Origin: Phyto melanocephala
Lineage: Eukaryota; Arthropoda; Insecta; Diptera; Rhinophoridae
DNA: 64,000 nucleotides
NCBI GenBank assembly: GCA_941918925.1
Contig: OW799233.1
Span: 117,379,833 to 117,443,832, forward strand
Direction: 5' to 3'
Positions within the stretch are counted from its first letter, which is position 1; each line of letters begins with the position of its first letter. The position numbers were made by a program, and so were the translations under genes. Positions 49,071 to 60,723 of this stretch are shown here, in pieces. The notes below the pieces were generated by a model that worked only from the letters and a program-made list of their open reading frames with translations, had not been told where the DNA came from and ran no database searches.

Positions 49071-50528
49071 TAAACTGACAGAAATTTCAAAGTTTTTCAA
49101 ATATATTTAGTATCAATTGAAGAGGTTATTTAAATCAATTAAAAATTTAATTTCAATTTTGAAATAAATCAAATAGGTATTTAATTAAAAAATTTAAGAA
49201 ATAATTTTTTCTGTGTTAAGTTGATAAAATGCTTTGCAAGTTAATGATGAATTTTCAGTGGAGTAATTAATGTATTGTGTATTCCATAGTGCATGCAGCA
49301 TTAACTACGTTTTATCTGTAGTAACGTTAATGTAGTCGATTTAAATTTACTTTGCTATTGTCCTGCGTCTGGGTATATTAGACGCAAAAATTTTACAGTG
49401 GATACTATGCCAAACTTGGAATACCTGGGGAACTCATACTGCAGATTCATAACTAATTACATTGAAGCGACTGGGTTCTAGGACTAGTCCGATACATATG
49501 GGAAATTATGATTTTTCCATAAATATCCACAGAAAAAAATAAATATGGATTTTAATTACGAAATTAATATTATTAATTAAAAAATTGTTTAATTTTGCTC
49601 CAATCATCAAAATGATACTATTAATTAAATGAAAATTAATAGTTTTAATTGAAAAAATATGGAGAAAAATATCAATTAAAACAGTATTAAAAAATTAATT
49701 AAAATTTTCAATAAATTTAAAAATTATTTTAATTAATTTTATCATGTCTTTATTTGAGATTTGGGTTTTATAATATTAAATCATTTATTATATCAATAAT
49801 ATAATTTATTAAACCTGTATAAAAAAAAATACAAAAAATATATTCGTTTTTTATATTTGTTTATTCTTAATATACTACATTACATATTACAAAGGAATCT
49901 ATATTTTTAATTATATTTCGTTACTTATATGTACAATAAAATTAATAATAAGAAATAGTGCTCCACACGCATACACATACTATACCATATCAAAAGCCGG
50001 ATTTCCAAAAATATTTTTTAGCATCAACGACCTAGATATAAAGGAACATTAACCGGTAAAAAGGCTTGATCAGGCAGAGTGAAGAAAATCAACTAATTTA
50101 CCTATTAAAAGGAGAATTCTGAGGAATATAAAGGCACACAATAAATATGTAATGAATTTTGGCATACCTACAATGAAACCGAACCCATTTATTATATTTA
50201 AAGCAGAACATATTGTTATATATGTACGTATGTGCACTTACCAGAACTTTCTCTTGCAGATTAGCGAGAATTTTTCATTATTTCGTTCCTTGAGTAACAA
50301 TTATATTAAATTTATTCTTAAAATTAAATTTTCAAGTAAATGTCATTTAAAATAATATATTTTATTTTTTAAATTTTTTTTTCAACTGACAGAAATCTCT
50401 TTGTTTTTTGAAAATATTTAATATCAATTAAAAAGTTTAATTAAATTAATGAAAAATATAATTAGAATTCAAAAACAAATTAAAAATTCAATTAATTAAA
50501 CAAATTTTAGCAACATTTTTTTCTGTGT
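49071..50528. repeat. A+T-rich repeats with CTGACAGAAAT and TTTTTTCTGTGT borders
   Basis: Blocks at 49071-49220 and 50384-50528 share order: ACTGACAGAAATYTC, AATATTTA-like, TATCAATTRAA, many AATTAA runs, then TTTTTTCTGTGT. A third block near 49530-49745 starts CACAGAAAAAAATAAATATG, the reverse complement of that end. They may be copies of one A+T-rich non-autonomous element. Low complexity makes the boundaries uncertain. Confidence 0.35.
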
Positions 50529-50784
50529 CGGAATAGGTAAATGGGCGAAGATCATTGCTTTTTTTTAATTATAAGACACTTTGACTTAATTGCGTTAAGA
50601 CACAGACCATTTGCACTTTCCTTTTCAGAGATTCGCCCTACTAGAACCATTTAAAATTTCTTAATGCTTCTATTTAAATCATTAAGATTACAACTGATAT
50701 AAAGTTGCACATCATCTGCATATACATAAACAATACTCTAGTTGTCTTGGAAAATCAATTATGTATATAGTAAAAATCAATGAC

Positions 50785-50893
50785 TTTTCGAAGTTTTGTT
50801 GTTGGTAAATACGGGTTGATGGCGATCTGATTTTGTGACGGGAAAAATTTTCGAAGTTTTGTTGTTGGTAAATACGGGTTGATGGCGATCTGA
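50785..50893. repeat. 63-bp tandem duplication, 46 bp identical
   Basis: TTTTCGAAGTTTTGTTGTTG through TTGATGGCGATCTGA is repeated without a difference at 50785-50830 and 50848-50893. Perfect identity suggests a recent event. Confidence 0.95.
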
Positions 50894-50952
50894 CGATGAT
50901 ATTAATTTTGTTTAAGAATTTGAGAAAGTACATATTTTTAATAATTATTATT

Positions 50953-51834
50953 TTTATACCCGCCACAAAAACAATGGTGTGGGAATATTCATTTTGTCAT
51001 TCCGTTTGTAACACATCGAAGTATCCATTTTAGACCCCAAAAAGTATATATATTCTGAATCAGGGTTTGATTTTATGACTAGCTAGCTATGTCCATCCGT
51101 CTGTCTATCTGTCCGTCTGTTGAAAGCTCGATAGAGGTCGCACCGAAAAAGCTAGGGGGCTCAAATCTTTCTTATAGACAAGGTTTGTTTGGTATTGAAA
51201 ATGGGCTTAATCGGAATATTAAGAAGAGAGTTAGAGCTCGTAAAGCAAGAGTAAAATGGAATTGTGTCTAAACGAAACTTCAAATATATATTTCCTGAGT
51301 AAAACCATTATTTGTCCCCGAAAATTGCATATAATCTATGCATTAGAAAAGGTGTTATAGACCAAAATGTACGAAAATTTATACCGCACAGTGTATTTTT
51401 CGGTATATTTAAAAACAAAAACGCCATAAAAGCTACAAAATTGGATGTACGATTCTGAAATATTACAGACATGGCTTTTTGGTCATATGCTTTTTTTTAA
51501 CGGAAAATAAATATGACACGTCCACTTTTACGTCACCTCCCATATAACGTTTTACCTCAAATTCATATAATTTCTCTATGAATAAAGATTTTGGAACAAT
51601 AAAGGACTATATTGAAACACCTAAATTGGATTCATTAGTAGAAATAATTTCGACACGCCTACTATAACTCCCACTTATCACGTTATACACTGTTAATGAA
51701 ATTTAAAAGCTCATAAAACCGGCAAAATTACAGGTATGATGATGAAATTTGCAACAGATATCCTTCCAGTCAATGTCATTGTTATGCCGGAAAATTTAGG
51801 TGATATGCCCACTTTAACGCCTACCTCCCATATA
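50953..51834 (+). mobile_element. mini-me/Helentron-like element, right-truncated
   Basis: Left hairpin end ATACCCGCCAC, then TTTGTCATTCCGTTTGTAAC, the TA core, GTCY units (CCGTCTGTCTATCTGTCCGT), a shortened unique block and about one array unit. It stops at ACCTCCCATATA, in mid-unit. No nested mariner or right hairpin. Same family as the composite copies. Confidence 0.8.
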
Positions 51835-54640
51835 CGATTCGAAAGCAGATGTTTATATTGAAATTGAATTTTAATAATTTTATTCTTGATCTCAAAGCTG
51901 AAGTACCTGTATTTTTGATTTTTTGTGCTCATATGTATTTGATCTCGTATCTAGAGAATAATATTTTTTTCAATAACAAATATTTTTGCTCAATTTATAT
52001 TTAAATTCATGTTTCTTTATTAATTTTTATAGTTTTGAAGTGTTTCTTTTACATTATAAACTATTTTATGGTTTTTAATAAAACAGTTTTTTTTTTTTAA
52101 TTAAAAGTAAATCTCGCATAATTTTCGCATTGCAATAGAAGGAAACATTTTCAAAATTATTATTTTTAAAAATTTCGGATGTAAATGATCAAACCCCACA
52201 GCATTTGATTTAATTACAAAGCAACAAGACAACACTTCTTATTCGCTTACCCAACTAAAGCCAAATTCATTATCTCTTAAATATGTACGTTGTTCATAAT
52301 GTTTAAAGTAGACGTGCCGGTACCATAATGTCACATGACTTCTTAAACAATACGTGCTATTAAAGATTATTAACTCATGAAATATAGATTTCTTGTCATG
52401 TACTATGAATGCGTTCTATGCACTTATTTAAAAGAAGTGACTTTTTTATATATTCATATTAACACATGCTCTCCAATGACACGGTAACGTTAAAATCATG
52501 CATGTTTCACCTACCACTTGATCATAAAAAACCAAAATTCTATTGGTTTCTATGGTTATTGCGACAGTCATCTATAATCAAATACATTGTAGCCCATTGA
52601 TTTCGTTAAAACAGCTGTTTTGTATGGTTAGGTCACGTCTAAGTTAAGCATAACTGTATGTAAGTCAACATGTGTTTAAAGTTACCTTTTTTGCTTCAGG
52701 CTCTTCGAAATAAAGTAGAAAGTAAAAACACCTTTAATGTAGGATAATTTTAACAATTTTTTTATTTTATTTATTTTTACTATTTCAAAATTTTTTTTAT
52801 CATTTATTTTTTATTTTTTTTTGTAAATCTTCCTTTTATTAATTTTTGCTTGCTTTTCATTGTAGTTATTAAGTAGTACATTTATTAATAAACTAAATAT
52901 TATAATTATTATTGTAGTTTTTCTTCTCATTTAATTTGATTTTATAAATTACATACAGATTCTGTTTGAATTAGAGTAGCTGCTAGTTTTTTTTTTGTCA
53001 TCGTTATTAACGTAAAAATATAATTTTGTTATCAAATATTTAAATATTTAATTAATTTATATTGTTTTACTTTTTTCTTTTTCATTCTATAGATGTAGTT
53101 TAATCGGGTGTTTTTTTTTTACTTACAATTTTAGTATAATATTAATGTTAAATGTAGCTGTTTTATTTTATAAACTAACGAAGACGCAACAATATAATTA
53201 TGTTTAAGTTTATTGACTATTGGTAGTAGTTTCTTTAAAAAAAGTAAATAAAATACAACACAAATAAAATAAAACATAAATAAGAAATTTGCATTGAAAA
53301 TCATTTAGTTTATTAAATTTTTTTTTATTATTTTCTTAATAGAATATTATCTTGTTAAACAACGCAATATTTATAACCTTGTTTTAAATTATACGTAAGT
53401 TAATTGGTTTAAATGTGAAATAATAAACATAAAAATATTTCCTAATGAAGTCTGTGAACTTTTATTTTTTTGTTAAACAAAATCTCTTTACTTGACTTTA
53501 GTTAGTTCTTTATGCGAGTTTATATTTAATATAAAATAATTACAATAATAATTGCCTTATGCAGCTTAAGAATTTATAGTCATCTAAAGTATAAAATTTA
53601 ATTCTTAGAGAATTAGATTTTGAAGTTTATTTAGTATTAAATTTTGTTTATTTGCTTCTTATTTTCTTTAGTAAGAATTATTATAATCTACTAGTTAAAG
53701 TATTGTGTTTGTTTTTTCTTTTTCATATTTTTTTTTTAATAAAAAATTGTTTCAAGGTAGAAAAGTATTCGATTTTATTTTGATGGCTTTTAGTTTAAGG
53801 AATTTAATTTATTTAGTTTTTTTTTATTTTTATTTATATTGTTTTTTATTAAATCTGATATTAAACATATTTTTTTGATTTTATATAATTTGTTTTATTT
53901 GATTTATTTTTGTATTAAAAATAATTTTTTAATTTTATTTTCGTTTAATTTTTGTTTTTTCTTTTTTCTTAAATCAAAACTACACATACACTTACACTTT
54001 TAAACTAAATAACTAATTACACTTTCACTGGGATTTTGTTTTTCTCTTTTCGCTTTTCACGTATAGGGCGTCGCGAATTTTAAACTTTGTTAAAATGATT
54101 TTTTTTACTCCGGTGGATAAGGGTAATACATAAATGTAATAGTTTAAATAAAAAAGATTTACGTACAACTATAAAAAACCAAAATATTTTATGACTAGCA
54201 AAAAGGTTTATTACTTACTTGTATATACATATGCAAAATCAATTCTCTAAATCCTCTAACTAGTACAATTCTGAACATGTCAAATATTTTTTTAAATTAT
54301 AGTTTGAACTATTTTTGCTTTCTGCTTAAGCGACATAGACTATAAAGCGAACATCGAAAACTTTAAAATCTTTAAAATATAAATAAGAGCGTTTATATTG
54401 TCAGACAGAATTTTGAAGTAACGTTTTTTTCCAAGCAATACCTCGCTAGAATTCAGTAGCGATCACGTTTTTTTTTAATGGTACCGTATTTTCTGAAAAA
54501 TTGCTAATAAACTAATAGTTTTGTTATCTTCGTACAATTAGAACTTAGAAGAAAGGAAAACCAAATATAAAATATTATTTAGCGGTACTATCGTCAATAT
54601 TGCCAATATTTTGCGGCTGTCTTTTGCAACATCAAATACT
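51835..54640. other. no gene seen; low-complexity A+T
   Basis: Extremely A+T-rich, especially 52740-54060, where T runs and TTTA/TTTTA motifs dominate. No supported feature. Confidence 0.55.
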
Positions 54641-54699
54641 ATATCCTTGCTGGTTGCCTTATCGGTAATTTCCAGTGTGTCTTTGTAAAAAAAATTTCA

Positions 54700-55205
54700 T
54701 CAAAATATCGAAAACATTTTTACACTGTATTTTACCTATCACGTTCTTGGGTCTCAAATTTTAGTTCAGAAATTGTTTTCGTTTTATTCGCATAAGCCCG
54801 AAATTTAGCAAAACGCGGCGATGTTAAATCTCATGATCTTAGTGGCCAATCGAAGAATTTCTTCAGATAATTTGTCTAAAAATAGATTGTTTTATACGTA
54901 GTGTAGCAGCTGTAGCCATCTCTGAAAGAATATGTTTTCAAGATGCATTCCATCCAGTTGGGATCACAAAAACTCCGTTATTATATTCCTTATTATTATA
55001 TTTCAGTAACATCTTCAAAAAAGTCAGCTACAGTCACGCCGTCCAATTAAAGTTCGCACCAAACGTTTGCTAGTTGTAGGTGCATTTGCTTCTAATGGAT
55101 TGCATAAGGATTGTCAAAGCGCCAAGTTTGATAGTTGTGTGTATTCGCGAAGCCATGCAGGTGGAAATGCGTTCCATCGGAGAAGTTGACTATTCTTAAA
55201 AAATT
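54700..55205 (-). pseudogene. heavily decayed mariner-type transposase core
   Basis: On the minus strand, across several frames, I read IVNFSDGTHFHLHGFANTHN followed by YQTWRFDNP (first catalytic Asp block; canonical FSDEAHFHLNGFVNKQN) and VWCELYW. A stretch about 200 bp further matches the second-Asp region only weakly. Then comes DWPLRS and, after a stop, DLTS with YANKTKTISELK, the third-Asp block (canonical WPPRSCDLTP) and the following KPxTI helix. The order and spacing of blocks support the call. No terminal repeats were found. Older than the other mariner remains in the window. Confidence 0.6.
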
Positions 55206-55209
55206 AGCA

Positions 55210-56892
55210 TTGACTTCACTTTTCGCCATTACCTATTAAACAAATGGCCAACGCTTTCCAACGTCTGCTGGTCTGTGCTAGTGAAAAAAGCTACATTTTG
55301 AGCTCATAAAGGTGGTTGTTTTTTTTTTTAAATTCGCTGCCTAGTGCTTCATAACGACACTATTGTATATGCAAAAAAGGTTTTAAGAATCCAACAGGGA
55401 CGTCGACGCACACGAGTCGTGCTGTCTGTATCCAATCAAGTTTCTTTAAATTTTTTTTTAACAGTCTTTCAATGGTACATTTTCTCGACTTGTAATTCTA
55501 CGAAGCTTGTGACCAGTCTCAGCATAGCTTTCCAAACTTTAATAAAAAATTTTCACAATTATAGCGCTATGTAAAGAGTTTCATATGTAACAGTTGCCAA
55601 ATTTTAGATTTGTCACTTGTACATAGAAATTACATTCAATTTATATGTACATTTTATAGTGCAATCTTACTGAGACAGTCTATAAAAGCAAAACACAACT
55701 TCTTTTTTAACGTAAATTATTTACAATACAACGTCTCTAAATTTAGTATGTACTTGCGTTTATAGCTGTTAATATGATTAAATCATACATACTGTAACAG
55801 ATATAAATTAATTAATTGTTATTGTGTGAAGGTGTTGTTCAATTGCCATGGGGATGTTCTTTCGAAACAGACTTATTAATATATAATTTATTGTAAAATA
55901 AGTAAAATTATATTTTAACCTTCAAAATCAATAAAAAAAAATATTAGACTTTTGCTCGTTTTTACCAACCATTCATTCAGTCTCCAATCCCCCCTTAAAA
56001 TTACGTTGTAGTTCGTGGAAAAAATAAGTTAAAATAACTGACTGACTCAACTCTATAAAAGATGACAAAATTATTGTTCGTACAACGCTGATGTTTCTTT
56101 CATTTTAAAATTAAACTACAACTTAATGCTGCACTATTTTAAATTATTTTGTTTATTTTGTTTTTGCTAATTTATTAAACTTTATTATATAACGTTTATT
56201 GCTTTATATTTTGCTTTTTAGTTAAATGTATCCCACGTTGATTGTGTGTCAATCGCAATTGCTGGAATCAAGTTGCTGACTTTTTATGCTGAGCTGAAGC
56301 CATGCTTTAAAAAGGCTGCACAGTCAACTTAATTCCAGGTACTGCAATACACAACAAATATTAAAAAAAATAATTAGCTTTTCCGCTTGTACATGCTTTT
56401 ATTTATTTATAGAGAATTTTTTAATGGTTGTTTCTGCTATTTTTACTTTTTATTTTAAGTTTTAATTGCTGCATTGTTCACTCATTAAATCGTTGATTGC
56501 TGATGTTTTTTTTATTTATTGTTCAAAAATATTTTTTTCTTATAAAGGAACAGTTAATTTTGAAACTTTAATTTGTTTTGTTTTTTATGTTTTTCACTTC
56601 ATATAAGTTGTTTGACATTTGACCTAAATATTGATAATTTGTTATAACTTTTTTAATTATTAATTTCGAATAAATATGTATATTGCTTAATATTTATTAT
56701 TTATGTATGTCTTGTATAAAATAAAACTTGTTTCGGACTTTTACTTTCGTGCTATAGACAAAATTAGACTTTTTAGATTAATTAGAGAGTTTGATAAGAA
56801 TAAAAGTTTTGTAAAGTTTTTCTTTTTTCTAATTAATTTTTATGTGAACATAAAAAGAAGTCTTATATTACAGTTTATGAGAACTTATTATA
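55210..56892. other. no gene seen
   Basis: A+T-rich sequence; an open frame at 55344-55574 has no recognisable motif. Confidence 0.5.
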
Positions 56893-58069
56893 CGGGGTGG
56901 GACAAAAGTCACACAGGGATTTTAAAATCTAATAACTTTATTGTTTACATTTATTTGTTTTACAGATTTTATGTCGAAAGAATAACTCGATAATAAATAA
57001 TGGGGAGATCCAAAACTAAACAAAGAATTAGAATCAAAGAATTTTATTGTAAAAATTAGCGATAAATTATTTGAAACGATATGTCCGTTTACATTCGAAA
57101 GTAAGAATTTCACTTTTTGAAGCAGCGATACCTCGTTGTCTTCACCAACATGGCCTTAAGTGTTTTGGCCTCAAAGCAGTAAATTATGTTTAATTTGAAC
57201 TACTTGTAGGGCCAAGTGTTAACAAATGACCAGAAATATCTACTAGAAGGCATTCTGCTACGAAGAACTTGCACATCACAATGGCGTATTGAAAAAAGGA
57301 CCTTGTGTTAATGAAATATTAGGTTCATTAGGAACAAGAACCAAAATTGACGTTTATAGATTGTATTTAAATTTCAACAGTTGGCCAGAAACGAAATCAA
57401 CTTTATTTACAGTTTGAATCTAAGTAGTAAAGTTCGTTTTCATTTGAAAGATGTTGCTAGGTTCTGTCCTTCTGAAAATCGTAGATCACATCATCAGTAC
57501 CAATGCACCTCACTAGGTGTTTAATATGGTGTTGCATTATGTCTTAAAATATCACCAAATCTTCTCGTTTCACAACTCATATGAAAGGACTGGTATTGGA
57601 ATTGTAGAGCGGTGTCATTTTATAATAAAACATTTTTTAAATCCTGATCTTGAAAACAGACCTTGGATCTGGTGTCAGCAGGATTGAACCACTGACCTCA
57701 CTTATCGAAACATAATAACCCCTTTAAATCAAATTGTTGAACAGTGAAAAATCTCGAAAATTTTTGATATATGTTTAGTTTGATTACCATATTTGTCAGC
57801 ACACGATTTATTTTTTTTTTGGGTTATTTGAAGGAGCAAGTTTATGGGAGCAAGCACGCGACAATCTTAAGGCCAACTCTTAGCAGAACTTCGGGCACTA
57901 CAGGCATAAATTTTAAAGTATATTATCTTAAGAGATCCCATTATTGCAAATATGAAAATATCTTGTTTTTCACTATTAGTGGGAAAAAAATCGATTTTGT
58001 ATTTTTTGTAATCTGAAAAAGTATTTAAAACGAAATTATTCAATCTATGTTGTCTTTTGGTCTACCCTG
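56893..58069 (+). mobile_element. decayed mariner/Tc1-type element, near full length
   Basis: Left end CGGGGTGGGACAAAAGTCAC and the reverse complement of the right end (CAGGGTAGACCAAAAGACAA) agree at 12 of the first 16 positions, with TA on both flanks (56891-56892, 58070-58071). 1177 bp is the usual size for the superfamily. Coding sequence inside is barely readable: MGRSKTKQRIRIKEFYCKN near 57000, and WCQQD near 57675 resembling the second-Asp block WFQQDGA. The termini are the stronger evidence. Confidence 0.55.
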
Positions 58070-58071
58070 TA

Positions 58072-58924
58072 TATGCATGTATGTATATCGGTGCCTAAAG
58101 CACACACTACGCAAAAAATTTAGGAAAAATTTTTTTGTTGAAATGCTTTTAAAACATATAAAATTTTGTAGTATTTTAATAAAACAAAATATTATAAAAA
58201 ACAGTAGTACCTTTATTTTATTAGTTAGGACTTTGTGTTTTTGTTTCTTTACTTTAAAGCCAATGCGATCTTAGTTAGTGCGGTTTGAGGGTTAGCTAAT
58301 AGATTAAATTTGTAAAAAAGAATTTTTTTCATTGCGCTAGTATTTTTAACTTAAATTATTTCACGCTTAAATGAAATTACCAGTTATCTGTTGTCATCCT
58401 ATGACTATAGGATGTGTACACATATGTTGTTTTAAGTACTTTCTTTCAGATATGCATTAAAATTTTTAAAAGTTAAAAGATTGTTTAATAAACTGTTTTT
58501 CTATATAAATTTGATTTCTATGGGGGTTTTTTTCAATACGTAAGCACTCCACTGAATTTCTAAGCAATTGAGAACATTTCTTTTTGGTCTTGAGTAAGAG
58601 ACATTATTTTATGCAGCTTTCTTTGAAAATTAGCCTGGACAAGTTTGTGTACTTTTCAGAGAACTGTCAGCAACATTTTATAAAATCCATGTGTATAACA
58701 TGTGTTTCAATTAATGTCAAATTGCCTGCGAAATAATTTAATTTGTACAATGATATCTCCTTATCGTACTCTAATTTCGGTGAACAAATTTACACCATCT
58801 CCGTTGCATTAACAAAGTGCAGTGATATTTATGTGAAAAGTAGTTATGGGATTTCTGAAAGTGAAGTGCTTAAGTGTTAGTAAAGAAGTATCAGTATAGA
58901 GGAAATTTGAACGATGTGCTTATA
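58072..58924. other. no gene seen
   Basis: A+T-rich spacer between two mariner-type elements. Confidence 0.5.
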
Positions 58925-59845
58925 AAGCGTGTTTTTTTAAGCCCGATAAAACTTGAAATTGTAAAAAATAACACAAAAAATTAAATTGTAATCAAAATTT
59001 TTTTTTTATTCGAAAGATCAATACGTGACATTAACATTTGAAAATGATTTCGGGCATATGGGCACCGCGGCTGTTCTTGACGAAGCGTATTCTGGACGTC
59101 CAATTTTGGGCCACTTTTTCGAGCACTGCTGGCCGTATGTCACGAATAACACGAACAATGCTGGCCTCCAAGGCGTCAATTGTTGCTGGTTTATCAGCAT
59201 AAACCAGTGACTTCACGTAGCCCCACAGGAAATAATTGAAAGGTGTCAAATCGCACGACCTTGGAGGCCAATTGACAGGTCCATTTCTCGAAATCAACTT
59301 ATCGCCAAATTTTGATTTCAATAAGTCGATGGTTGCGTTCGCCGTATGGCACGTAGCGCCATCCTGTTGAAACCACATCTCCTCCGGATCAATGTCATCC
59401 ATATTTTCAAACAAAAAATCATTGATCATGGTGCGGTAACGATCTCCATTGACCGTAACGCGAGCTCCGGCCTCATTTTTGAAGAAATAAGGTCCGATGA
59501 TGCCACCAGCGTGAAAATCGCACCAAACGGTGCATTTTTCTGGATGTAATGGAATCTGTAGGGTCTCTTGTGGATTGGTCTCGCTCCATATGCGGCAATT
59601 TTGCTTATTAACAAACCCGTTAAGCCAAAAATGCGCCTCATCGCTGAACACAATTTTGCGATAAAATTGGACGTCCAGAATGCGCTTCGTCAAGCACAGC
59701 CGCGGTGCCCATATGCCCGAAATCATTTTCAAATGTTAATGTCACGTATTGATCTTTCGAATAAAAAAAAAATTTTGATTACAATTTAATTTTTTGTGTT
59801 ATTTTTTACAATTTCAAGTTCTATCGGGCTTAAAAAAACACCCTT
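58925..59845 (-). mobile_element. mariner-type element rebuilt as a 3'-end palindrome
   Basis: Flanked by TA (58923-58924, 59846-59847). The first and last 183 bp (58925-59107 and 59663-59845) are inverted copies with about four mismatches. The left arm is the genuine 3' end of the transposon, including the transposase C-terminus. The right arm is a second, inverted copy of it that replaces the true 5' end and the DNA-binding domains. The unique interior is 59108-59662. Confidence 0.9.
59031..59662 (-). pseudogene. mariner-type transposase catalytic domain, N-terminus lost
   Basis: The open frame runs 59732 to 59031 (233 codons), but its first 23 codons are antisense of the inverted 3' end and not real protein; the genuine part starts near FYRKIVFSDEAHFWLNGF. 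All three catalytic acids are intact: D31 (FSDEAHF), D124 (FQQDGATCHT) and D161 (SCDLTPFN), numbered in the open frame. 36 residues separate the last two. The C-terminus GAHMPEIIFKC is complete. Both helix-turn-helix domains are missing, so specific end binding is not expected. The family cuts and pastes DNA at TA; this copy is probably non-autonomous but could be mobilised through its ends. No stop codons interrupt it, so it is young. Confidence 0.85.
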
Positions 59846-59847
59846 TA

Positions 59848-60244
59848 TGTATGTAATTCCCATTCGGTATTTTTATAAGCGTTTTAGTTTTTTTTTTGAT
59901 TCGTAATTACATTTACGTCGCCTATGTTTATCAGCACAACCCCAGTATTCTACATTTTAAATTATTCACATATTTTGCTCATTTTTGATTACATAGTAGC
60001 AAAGCAGGTAAAAAAAATGAACGCAGTTTAAAAATTTTATTTAAAACTTAAATTGAAATAACTATTGTGAAACTACAAAACAAAGTCTGGATGAGATCAA
60101 AAGCGCTGCAACATTAGCAGGGGATTGTGCTTATGTTGAACACATATGTGTTGAAGTTATAACGAGTTTTATCATATCATGTTGTCATAATATTCCAAAA
60201 TTTCAAAAAAAAAAAACAAATTTTAATTTTTTCTGTAAGTCTAT
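59848..60244. other. no gene seen
   Basis: A+T-rich spacer. Confidence 0.45.
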
Positions 60245-60723
60245 GGTCACACACGACGATTATAGTTGGGAAATTCTTGAGTTCTTGAGTAGATGTTTTT
60301 ACCGTTTTAGGTGAGGAGAAAAAGAAGGGAAAAATAATAGCCACTACTCGCCTATTTGAAGCAATTTTTCATCATTCAATCATTTGATGTTTCGCTTCTT
60401 GGTGTGTAAGTAGTTTTAAATTTGAATTAAAAACGTCACAAATTAAACGTTTAAAATATTAAAAAATAAAAAAACACAAAAAAAAAATATCTTAGTGAAC
60501 AAATTTTTATTAAAAGCGTTAATAAAAATCAATTATATTATTTTATGTAAGTTTTTATTTTTATTATTGCTATTTACGGCTAAAGCACAAATGAAAAATT
60601 TTAAGAAAATAAAAGCTAAACAAAATAGAAAAATCGCCAAGAAGATTGTCGTGTGTGAACATAAAAGCAAGTTCAATAGAAAATATGGAAAAATTTGGGC
60701 AATTAAAATCGTCGTGTGTGACC
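60245..60723. mobile_element. 479-bp MITE-like element with GGTCACACACGACGATT ends
   Basis: The left end GGTCACACACGACGATTATA and the reverse complement of the right end (GGTCACACACGACGATTTTA) match at 18 of 20 positions. A third, inner copy of the tip lies at about 60643-60660. I see no clear target duplication. The open frame across the right half (60495-60752) is probably chance. Confidence 0.55.

Noticed and set aside
49530..50528. A single 1-kb transposon with CACAGAAAAAAAT inverted tips
   Set aside because: The tips are low complexity and the flanks (ATC and TCG) show no duplication; kept only as a repeat cluster.
56703..56993. 96-codon plus-strand frame
   Set aside because: Crosses the left end of a mariner-type element and has no motif.
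59025..59789. Plus-strand frames across the palindromic mariner
   Set aside because: Antisense of a recognisable transposase; repeated at both ends only because the ends are inverted copies.
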